Of a DNA stretch of 64,000 bases, positions 25,147 through 33,322 are shown piece after piece; the first letter of the stretch is position 1; each line of letters starts with the position of its first letter. The notes beneath the pieces were generated by a model, which did not search any database, was not told the origin of the DNA, and saw nothing but the letters and a program-made list of their open reading frames with translations. Where the stretch lies: positions 496,001 to 560,000 of the forward strand of contig CAYJMS010000001.1 in assembly GCA_964371615.1 (NCBI GenBank), read 5' to 3'. The stretch comes from SpSt-333 sp964371615. GTDB lineage: Bacteria; Bacteroidota; Ignavibacteria; UBA10030; UBA8401. Made by a program: the position numbers and the translations under genes.

Positions 25147-25183
25147 CCATCCGCGAGACGCAACGTTTTGCTCCCGCGGATGG
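25147..25183 (-). terminator. Possible terminator hairpin after the amidase gene
   Basis: A 9-bp perfect stem (CCATCCGCG at 25147-25155 with CGCGGATGG at 25175-25183) with a 19-base loop in the 85-base gap after the amidase stop. There is no clean T-run, so termination is uncertain. Confidence 0.4.
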
Positions 25184-25196
25184 TTGTCAAAATCGT

Positions 25197-26825
25197 TTAT
25201 TTAAATTGCGGATGCCGCCGGTGGTGATCGGTTGCGTCCTGATACTGTTTTGCAACAGAGAGCAGCGTTCCTTCGTCGAACAGACTACCGGTAAACGTGA
25301 TGCTGACCGGCGTTCCTTTTTTCGTGAATCCGCTCGGGACTACAACGCACGGATGTCCGGTAAGATTGGTGAGCAGCAGACTGGATCCTTCAAGTGACGG
25401 TGAGAGATACACATCGACGTTCTTCATTACGCCGTTCATTTTCTGGATTAAGATCTGTCGAGCACGGCTAGCCTGAATATATTCCACTGCCGGTATAAAA
25501 CGCGAAGAACGAAATGAGTTCGGCCAGGCATTTTTGATCTGGCGGACAAGAAGATCGTCTTTCCCGTTCAGCGTCAATGCATCGAATGCAGCGGCGGCTT
25601 CAACGCTGAGCATAATTGCGATGTCGCCGACAGGATAATCGGGAAGTTCGATCGGCACCAGCGTTGCCCCGAGTTTTCTCATCACCATCAATACCGTATC
25701 GTTGTACGCCTTGCCATATCGTGCACTATCGAAATCCTTTTTAAGATAACCAATCCGCAATTTTTTTAGATCGGTCTTTTGCGGCAAATACGAAAACGGA
25801 AGATCATATACCGTTTGATCCTTGCCATCCGGTCCGTAGATCGCGTTGAAAACAATCGCACAGTCTTCTACCGTTCTGCAGATCGGCCCCAGTTTGTCCA
25901 TCGTCCAGCTGAGTGCCATGACGCCGTACCGGCTAATACGGCCGTAGGTCGGTCGCAGCCCGGTTGTGCCGCAGCGGGTGGAAGGAGAGACGATCGAGCC
26001 ATATGTCTCGGAACCGATTGAAAATGCGAACAATCCGGCCGCGGTCCCCGCCGCGGATCCGGCGGATGATCCGCTCGATCCTTGCGTTGTGTCCCACGGA
26101 TTTCTCGTCATTCCGCCGAACCAAACCTCGCCCCAGGCCAATTCGCCCATAGTTGTTTTTGCGACAAGTACCGCTCCCGCTTCTCGTAATTTCGTAATAA
26201 CGGTGGCGTCAAGATTAATCGTTTGATCTTTATACGGAACGGAGCCCCACGTTGTCGGGTATTCCTTTGCGGCGAGAAGATCCTTGGCGCCGTACGGAAT
26301 GCCGTGCAGCGGACCGCGATATTTACCTGCCGCAATCTCTTTATCGGCAGCCTGCGCCTGGGCAATGGCGAGGGATTCCGTTACGGTGATGATACATTCC
26401 AGTATTGGTCCGTACCGTTTGATACGATCAATATACATCCGCGTCAATTGTTCCGAGGTGATTTTCCGCGATTTGATCAATGTTGCCAACTCACCGACAG
26501 AAGAGAATGCCAGATCATTGATGTCGGTCGGGAGTATGACGTTGCCGGAACCTTTTGGAGCAAAAACGCTTTTCGACGAAGGAAGTTTAAATTCGACGGG
26601 AATGGGATTAAAAAGAATTGACGGCATGACATCATTTGTTAACGAAAGAGACCGGAGACTTTGGAAATTCTCCCGCTGATACTGTACATCATTAAGGAGC
26701 GATTCTCTTTTGGCATCGGTGAATTGCAGGCCGATAATCTTTTCCGCCGAGATAATGTCGCGGGTAGTGATCGAGTCCTGTGAATAGACGGTGGCTGCCA
26801 GCAACAAAATAAGTACAACTCTCAT
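25197..26825 (-). CDS. Amidase-signature family hydrolase, exported
   Basis: The open frame extends to 26918, but the ATG at 26825, with GGAG upstream and a signal peptide (MRVVLILLLAATVYSQ), is the start; product 542 residues. It has the amidase catalytic triad: Lys181 in GAKD, cis-Ser near 253-254 in a GSSGSSAGSAAG segment and the nucleophile Ser277 in GSETYGSIVSPS. GatA has the same fold but this one is exported and lacks a gatB/gatC context. It most likely cleaves an amide outside the cytoplasm. It lies 22 bases after the glutamine-synthetase-family gene and is probably co-expressed. Confidence 0.85.
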   Translation of the reverse strand: MRVVLILLLAATVYSQDSITTRDIISAEKIIGLQFTDAKRESLLNDVQYQRENFQSLRSLSLTNDVMPSILFNPIPVEFKLPSSKSVFAPKGSGNVILPTDINDLAFSSVGELATLIKSRKITSEQLTRMYIDRIKRYGPILECIITVTESLAIAQAQAADKEIAAGKYRGPLHGIPYGAKDLLAAKEYPTTWGSVPYKDQTINLDATVITKLREAGAVLVAKTTMGELAWGEVWFGGMTRNPWDTTQGSSGSSAGSAAGTAAGLFAFSIGSETYGSIVSPSTRCGTTGLRPTYGRISRYGVMALSWTMDKLGPICRTVEDCAIVFNAIYGPDGKDQTVYDLPFSYLPQKTDLKKLRIGYLKKDFDSARYGKAYNDTVLMVMRKLGATLVPIELPDYPVGDIAIMLSVEAAAAFDALTLNGKDDLLVRQIKNAWPNSFRSSRFIPAVEYIQASRARQILIQKMNGVMKNVDVYLSPSLEGSSLLLTNLTGHPCVVVPSGFTKKGTPVSITFTGSLFDEGTLLSVAKQYQDATDHHRRHPQFK

Positions 26826-26847
26826 GGTGACTCCGTTTGGCGTGTGA

Positions 26848-28389
26848 TCAATTACGGTGAATGTCTTTGTGCATAATCTTTCGCGTTTCCGAAAGACGAT
26901 CGTCAGCCGGAAGATCAATCAATCGTTTATTCATCAATTCGTCATTTTCCGCGGCGAGCGAACCGGTGACGTAGTCGATGATACTTTTCGGAAAGATATT
27001 TTCCCGTTCATACAAATCCCTTTTGTCGGAAAGGATCCGTGCGGATTCGACGCAGCTCTTCGGAAGCGCCGGGAGCCGTTCCCACAACACTTTATCGTGA
27101 AAGATATTTCCCGAAACGTAATACTTTTCGGCGGTTGCCAGAGAATTTTTATCCGACAATCCCCATTCCGCCGCGAGGGTGATCCCGGCAAGGAGAAGGT
27201 GGATCATCGCGCTTCCGTCCGGACTCCGGAGTTCGACGGTTTGTCGTCCATCGTTCTCAGCATACGGTTCATGTTGCTGCGGATTGATGATTTTGGCAAG
27301 GTTTTGTATCGCCGACCATCCGAGCGGCACGCGGATCATGGCGCTGCGGTTCATGTCGCTCCAGCACACGCGGGTCGGTGCTTCCTGATTCGGCACCAGA
27401 CGGAGGTACGCGGATGAGATCGTATTGCCGAATGCCGTCAGCGAATCGGCATACGTGCACAATCCGCCGATGACCTTTTTTGCCTCCGTCGTCAGTTCGC
27501 CGGCAGGTCCGGACATGCAATTTTTTCCGTTGCGACGGATTTCCATGTGTACGTGCAAACCGTTCCCGGCGATTCCTTCCTCCAGCTTCGGCGTAAATGT
27601 CGCGACACATCCGTGTTTATAGGCAGTGTTACGGATGAGCCATCGTGCGATAACGAGATTGTCCGCGGATTCCTCGACCGGCGTGGGAAGGAATTCAATC
27701 TCCAGTTGTTCTCCCTGCTTGTTGGATATCTCGGCCAGGTCGCTGCGCACGCTTTCGATATATCCGACTTCGCTGTGGGCATACTTGATTGCTCCGGTAA
27801 TTTGTGTGATGTGCCGGACCATTTCGTCCAGCACCATTCCGGTTTTGATAAACGGTGCGGAGGCATGATACCCTCGCTGTTTTGCCGCGGCGAAAGTCCG
27901 TGAAGATTGATCGCTTAACAAGAAGAATTCAAGTTCTCCCATGGCGTAAAACTCCATCCCGGTGTTTTTCCGGAACAGTTCGGATGCGCGGTGAAGGATC
28001 GTATCCGGAGCGAATGGTGCGAGCGATCCGTCGCGGGTCAAATACCGGCAGACAATATCCAGGCTGCATTCAACGAAAGGATTTATAAATGCAGTTTTAT
28101 ACACAGGAACAACATATAAATCAGAGAGCGAAGTATCGACCATACCTTTAAAGAGCGATGATCCGTCCACCCGTTCGCCGTCGGCAAGAATCCGTTCGGC
28201 TTGTTGATGGTTTGATACGGGAATCTTTAATTCCTTCAGTTTACCGTCCAAAGCGGTATAGTGGAATGTGAGGCGTTCGATATGCTGTTCGTGAATAACG
28301 CGCAAAAGGTCTGTGCGTGTAAAATCCTCGCGCGGTTTGTCGAGAAATACCGAGAGAGGATTGGCTAGTGCAAAATGTTGTGATGTCAT
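26848..28389 (-). CDS. Glutamine synthetase-family protein
   Basis: The 513-residue protein has the N-terminal beta-grasp (about 35-120) and the catalytic domain of class I glutamine synthetases: MGELEFFLLS (Glu ligand), AGNGLHVHMEI (His/Glu), RVCWSDMNRSAMIRVP (near the ATP and Arg sites) and TVELRSPDGSA. The NLYDLPPEE adenylylation loop of canonical GlnA is absent, and the C-terminus is diverged. It could be a true glutamine synthetase or a GlnA-like ligase such as gamma-glutamyl-amine ligase. Next to an amidase, a role in amide or amine metabolism is likely. Its start is the ATG at 28389. Confidence 0.82.
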   Translation of the reverse strand: MTSQHFALANPLSVFLDKPREDFTRTDLLRVIHEQHIERLTFHYTALDGKLKELKIPVSNHQQAERILADGERVDGSSLFKGMVDTSLSDLYVVPVYKTAFINPFVECSLDIVCRYLTRDGSLAPFAPDTILHRASELFRKNTGMEFYAMGELEFFLLSDQSSRTFAAAKQRGYHASAPFIKTGMVLDEMVRHITQITGAIKYAHSEVGYIESVRSDLAEISNKQGEQLEIEFLPTPVEESADNLVIARWLIRNTAYKHGCVATFTPKLEEGIAGNGLHVHMEIRRNGKNCMSGPAGELTTEAKKVIGGLCTYADSLTAFGNTISSAYLRLVPNQEAPTRVCWSDMNRSAMIRVPLGWSAIQNLAKIINPQQHEPYAENDGRQTVELRSPDGSAMIHLLLAGITLAAEWGLSDKNSLATAEKYYVSGNIFHDKVLWERLPALPKSCVESARILSDKRDLYERENIFPKSIIDYVTGSLAAENDELMNKRLIDLPADDRLSETRKIMHKDIHRN

Positions 28390-28470
28390 GCGGATTGTCG
28401 ATGATGGTTTGACACAGTGGAGAATGGCGGCAAGTGCCGTTTGTTGTTAGTGCATGAAGTACGGAATTAT

Positions 28471-31400
28471 TTAACTCAAATCCAACCGCATCGTCTGCAC
28501 CCGGTCGCGGTAAAATCCCGCCGACCGCAGCAGATCGGAAAGTCCGGATTCCGAGGGACGAAGCCCGTTGCAGTATTCATTGACAATTTCCGTTCGGTGA
28601 GGATAGGAGGAACGAAGGTGATCGATGAACCGGCGTAACGCGATTTCAAACGAATCTGGTCCGCTTCCCGAATCGACAGTCTGCGATGTGTATATTCGCG
28701 CCCCGTAATTTTCGACCCACATTACCGGTGCGCCGTTCACAAGGACGGTGAAGTTCCCCGGTGTGCGGGATATTTTCGGCCATTTGTTGTCGGCATTATT
28801 CCACTCAAAACCCGTTCCGTATGGATTTGCCGGATCGCACATACTGACAACAATCGGCGTATCGCCGACCGGTTTTTCATGCTTCATCTCTTCCAGCATG
28901 CCAACGGCTTCCGGAAGCGCGAATTGCATTCCGGACAGGCCGTCGACAAAATATCCGCGCCGGAGATCTCCCCGCATTTCCATCCGTTGCATTTCCATTG
29001 CGAGCAGCGGCCACGGCAGAAAATTCTCTTCTCGCTTTGCAATTTCCCGCGCAACGATGCCGTAGCGGATCAGTAATTGTTCCGCCTGACGGCGAATTTT
29101 TTCCTCATCGGTCAATGCGGGTCCAAGGATGCTTTTGGTTCCGACGAGCGACCATCGTCCGTTCCAACCGGGGACCTCTTTGAACGCTCGGCGCACTCCT
29201 CTCATTGCCGTCGTCCGAAAAGGATTTCTCCGCGGATTGACCACCTCAAAACGTTCGTCGGGGAAATGTTCCCCTTCTGTGCTGCGGTACCGTTTGATGT
29301 TCACAACTTCATCAAACTGATCGTTTGTAACGACTCCGCGCCAGAACAGCTCCGATAACGCCCGGTTTATTGCCGGAAGAGAAAGATTCAATCCTTCCCG
29401 AACATCGGATAAAAATGATGCACCATGAGCAGCGATGAAGTCAAATATTTTTCGCGAGGGCAGCGGTAGGTCGTCTGCCGGATGGAATGTTGTCGGATCG
29501 AGAAATGCATTTCCCTCACCGCGGATAATCCATTGGGACCGTCCGGCATTCGATCCGACACAGACAAATTCTCCCCGCGATGCAGCCGAACGGACCGTGG
29601 CATTATGATAATGATTCAGCCGCGTGCGAAAAATCTCTGCCTCCCATAACTCCGCCGGCAATGCATATCCCTGCATTTTTTCGATGATCGTTTGAAGTCC
29701 TTCGTCACCTTCCATGCGCGTACGGGAATGCCGATGCTGCCAGAGGAGAAGGAACCGGCTGAAATCTGTCGGAGATGCCGGCGTAATCTCTTTGCGACGC
29801 AATGTGATGGAAGCGCGATGGATCCGCTCCAGGTTCGGCCTGTAACACCATTGTTGTTCTTCAGTTTCTTGCGTCAGATTTCCGAAAATGAAATCATCCT
29901 TGGCAGAAATCTCCGTCAAAATCTTCTCAACCTGAGTAACGGAGAGACCGTACCGTTCTGCGATCGATCGCACTGTGACAGGCCCGCGAGAGCGAAGCAT
30001 TCGGGCAATGATAAACCGCATGGATTCATCGCGGCCAAAACGGGAGTTTCGGATTTCTTCGGGAAGTGAGGCAATGAGTGATTCATCGATCGTGGCAAGT
30101 GGTCGGTAGAGCGGAAGTTCCTCCAGTGCGATGGTAAACTGTTGCCCGCCGATCATGATCTGACAGAGAATGCCGCGTTGGCGCAGATCGTTGATAAATC
30201 CGATTGATCCTGCGCGATCGGATAACTCCTGCTCGGTCAATTCGCCGAGGCGGAGCAGGATCTCCATCATCTCTGCGGCAGAGCGTGCTTTGCGTGTGGC
30301 CGAGGTAAACTGCAGTTGCTCTTCCACAGCGGTGATCGCATCATGCCGCACGACCGTCCTCGCTTTGTCGAGTTCGACGACCTCCGATAAAAGTTCGCGG
30401 TTCAGTAGTGTCCGTTGTTCCTTGTTCACTTGTTTCGGATCGTCCCATTCGTACATGTACACCATGGTAAAGTCGAATAACAGACTGGACGCGAACGGCG
30501 ACGGGGATTCATTCTGCACGGTATGAATCCGTATCTCTTCCTGTTCGATGCGTGACAACACCTTTTTAAAATGGCCGAAATCGAGGACGTCGGTCAGACA
30601 TTCGCGCATTGTTTCAATCACAATCGGAAAATCGTTGTACTGACGAACGATCTGTAGGAGATCCGCTGCCTTCAGCCGCTGCAGAAAGAATGGACGCCGC
30701 ATTCCCGGTCTCCCTTTCGGCAGCAGCAATGCCCGTTCCGCATTCTGACGGAACAATGCACCAAAGAGTGGAGAAGCCGGTAGTTGTTCCAGAATGATCC
30801 GTTCGGCGGAAGGGAAATCGATCTCTGTGAACAGATCCAACGGCAGCCGTTCGACATCCGAACAACGGAAGAGAATTCCGTCGTCGTTATAGAGCAATTG
30901 AATGTCGATACCAAGCCGTTGCTGCAATTGGTGATGAAGCACGATGCCTAATAGCGCATTGACTCCTTTCCCGAACCGCGAATGGATCACAATCCTCGGA
31001 TCTCCGATCTCATCCCGAAATCCTTCGACGACAATTGTACGGTGGGAGGGAACATGCTCTGTGGCCGATTGTTGTTCCCGGATGTACTCGTTAATATTCC
31101 GGACGGAATGTTCGTCCACCGGATATCCTTTCACAAAGGATCCCTCGTTATCCTGCCTGACGACCGATTCCACGAATTCTCCCAGGGCAATGCTTAATTC
31201 ATATGTCCGTCCGATCATTTCACCCCGCCAGAACGGCATGCGAGCCGGCTGACCCGGTGCCGGCTGCACAACCACTTTATTGGCGTCAATGTCCATCATT
31301 CTCCAAACACTGGTACCGAGGATGAACGTATCTCCGGTTCTGCTTTCATAAATGAACTCTTCATCCACCTCGCCGATTTTGGTTTTTCGATCCTCGAGAT

Positions 31401-33144
31401 ACACACCGTAATATCCCTTGTCCGGAATCGTGCCGGCATTGGTAATTGCGAGAAGGGTAGAACCGGGCAGGGTGGTCAAAGTATTATGGATTTTATCCCA
31501 GACAATCCGACCCCGCAATTGCCGGAATGCTTCGGTGGTATATCGCCCCGCCAGCATCGCAAGTACCGTATGATAGATGTTTTCGGTGAGCGATCCGTAG
31601 CAGTACGAACATCGGATTCGGTCGAAGAGATCATCGACATTCCAATCCTCCACACCGACCATGGCAACGATCTGTTGCGCCAGTACATCCAGACAATTTT
31701 TTGGAATGGAGGTACGTTCGATGGCGTGGTCGTTCATTCCCTGTGCTACTACTGCCGACTCTACTAAATCCTCACGGTGTGTGGCAAATATCCTTCCTTT
31801 GCTCCGCGCGCTGACAAGGTGACCCGAACGGCCGACACGTTGTAAACCGCGCGCGACACCTTTCGGCGATTGTATCTGAATGACAAGGTCGACCGTTCCG
31901 ATATCAATGCCCAATTCGAGCGCCGAAGTGGTGACTAATGCACGAAGCGATCCCTTCTTTAATTCTGTCTCCAGCCGTTCCCGTACAGTTCGGGACATAC
32001 TGCCGTGGTACGCATGGACAGTGAATGGAGTTTTGGACTTTGGCAGTGTCGTTGTTCCGGATGAAAATGGTACGGAATAGAGACCAAATGAATCGGTGTC
32101 ACCTTCCATCAACGCATTGAGTTTTGCCGAAAGCCGTTCTGCCAATCGTCTGTTGTTGACAAAGATGAGTGTTGTGGCATGCCTGGAAATCTCATGCAGC
32201 AGTCGGGGATAGATTGAATGCCAGACATTATCCATCACCATGGAAGTGAAATCGTGAGGAGCACAGATCACTTGAAGATCGGTCTCCTTTTTGTAACCGG
32301 CATCTATAATTATAACGGGGCGATGGGTAAAAGTACCGCGATTGTGTCTCTGTCCGCCGAGAAAATGCGCGACTTCTTCCAGCGGCTTTTGAGTTGCCGA
32401 AAGCCCGATGCGTACAAACGACCGAGCCGATGATTCTGAATTTTCGTCCGTCTGAATCAGACTCCCGTCGTACCGGTCAGCGCCGGCCGTTTCGATCAAA
32501 TGTTCCAATCGCTCGAGCGACAATGATAAGTGAACTCCGCGTTTATTGCTGCAGACGGCATGGATCTCATCCAGGATAACATACCGTACCGTGCCGAACA
32601 TCTTTCGGGATTTCTCGGACGTCAGCATAAGATAGAGCGATTCCGGTGTTGTGATCAGAATATCCGGCGGATGTTTCAGCATGCGGTTCCGCTCGGCGGC
32701 AGTGGTATCTCCGGTACGGACGGCGGATCGTATTGGTTCCATCGCCAGACCCTGTTGTCGCGCTTCCAGAGTAATTCCTTTAAGCGGGATTTCGAGATTG
32801 CGGTGAATATCGTTGTTCAGCGCTTTCAAGGGCGAGATATACAGAACACGGACGCCATGTGACCTCTTCTCCATCACTGTATGCCGCTTCTTTTGCGGGA
32901 TGTTCAATCCGGTATCAGCATCATCCAATGCCGGAAGAGAGAGATTTTCTTCTACTAAATGGTTGATGCACCACAGGAATGCCGCAAGGGTTTTTCCGGA
33001 GCCGGTCGGGGCAACAATAAGCGTATGGTTTCCCGCCGAAATCGACGGCCAGCCGAGACGTTGCGGCGGCGAGGGTTCTCCGAATGTTTGTTGGAACCAC
33101 GAACGAACGACGGGATGAAATTTTTCTAAAATCGGTGTCGACAT
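28471..33144 (-). CDS. lhr: Lhr-type large helicase-related ATPase
   Basis: The 1557-residue protein has the length of full-length Lhr (about 1540 in E. coli). It begins with a SF2 helicase core: Walker A APTGSGKT (residues 45-52), VLYISPLKALNND (Ia), ILITTPESL, DEIHAVCSNKRG (II), SAT (III), ELGIDIGTVDLVIQ and RVGRSGH (V and VI). The middle has the winged-helix and Lhr-core domains, and the large C-terminal part (from about 870) matches the second half unique to long Lhr. Lhr is a 3'-to-5' DNA translocase and helicase implicated in repair. It is preceded by a divergent gene with the 178-base gap 33145-33322. Confidence 0.92.
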   Translation of the reverse strand: MSTPILEKFHPVVRSWFQQTFGEPSPPQRLGWPSISAGNHTLIVAPTGSGKTLAAFLWCINHLVEENLSLPALDDADTGLNIPQKKRHTVMEKRSHGVRVLYISPLKALNNDIHRNLEIPLKGITLEARQQGLAMEPIRSAVRTGDTTAAERNRMLKHPPDILITTPESLYLMLTSEKSRKMFGTVRYVILDEIHAVCSNKRGVHLSLSLERLEHLIETAGADRYDGSLIQTDENSESSARSFVRIGLSATQKPLEEVAHFLGGQRHNRGTFTHRPVIIIDAGYKKETDLQVICAPHDFTSMVMDNVWHSIYPRLLHEISRHATTLIFVNNRRLAERLSAKLNALMEGDTDSFGLYSVPFSSGTTTLPKSKTPFTVHAYHGSMSRTVRERLETELKKGSLRALVTTSALELGIDIGTVDLVIQIQSPKGVARGLQRVGRSGHLVSARSKGRIFATHREDLVESAVVAQGMNDHAIERTSIPKNCLDVLAQQIVAMVGVEDWNVDDLFDRIRCSYCYGSLTENIYHTVLAMLAGRYTTEAFRQLRGRIVWDKIHNTLTTLPGSTLLAITNAGTIPDKGYYGVYLEDRKTKIGEVDEEFIYESRTGDTFILGTSVWRMMDIDANKVVVQPAPGQPARMPFWRGEMIGRTYELSIALGEFVESVVRQDNEGSFVKGYPVDEHSVRNINEYIREQQSATEHVPSHRTIVVEGFRDEIGDPRIVIHSRFGKGVNALLGIVLHHQLQQRLGIDIQLLYNDDGILFRCSDVERLPLDLFTEIDFPSAERIILEQLPASPLFGALFRQNAERALLLPKGRPGMRRPFFLQRLKAADLLQIVRQYNDFPIVIETMRECLTDVLDFGHFKKVLSRIEQEEIRIHTVQNESPSPFASSLLFDFTMVYMYEWDDPKQVNKEQRTLLNRELLSEVVELDKARTVVRHDAITAVEEQLQFTSATRKARSAAEMMEILLRLGELTEQELSDRAGSIGFINDLRQRGILCQIMIGGQQFTIALEELPLYRPLATIDESLIASLPEEIRNSRFGRDESMRFIIARMLRSRGPVTVRSIAERYGLSVTQVEKILTEISAKDDFIFGNLTQETEEQQWCYRPNLERIHRASITLRRKEITPASPTDFSRFLLLWQHRHSRTRMEGDEGLQTIIEKMQGYALPAELWEAEIFRTRLNHYHNATVRSAASRGEFVCVGSNAGRSQWIIRGEGNAFLDPTTFHPADDLPLPSRKIFDFIAAHGASFLSDVREGLNLSLPAINRALSELFWRGVVTNDQFDEVVNIKRYRSTEGEHFPDERFEVVNPRRNPFRTTAMRGVRRAFKEVPGWNGRWSLVGTKSILGPALTDEEKIRRQAEQLLIRYGIVAREIAKREENFLPWPLLAMEMQRMEMRGDLRRGYFVDGLSGMQFALPEAVGMLEEMKHEKPVGDTPIVVSMCDPANPYGTGFEWNNADNKWPKISRTPGNFTVLVNGAPVMWVENYGARIYTSQTVDSGSGPDSFEIALRRFIDHLRSSYPHRTEIVNEYCNGLRPSESGLSDLLRSAGFYRDRVQTMRLDLS

Positions 33145-33322
33145 GCTGCATCAAAGTAAGGAAAGTGAAGTGGAAGAACAAGAAATAGACCGTTTTCGCC
33201 CGGCTCTGATAATAGTCGCCGCGAACTGTTTATTTTCATTGAAAAACTTCATAGTTTCACGTTGTAACTTACATATTACGGCATCGTAAGAGTATCATCT
33301 ATTGTACACATTGAACAGGCGT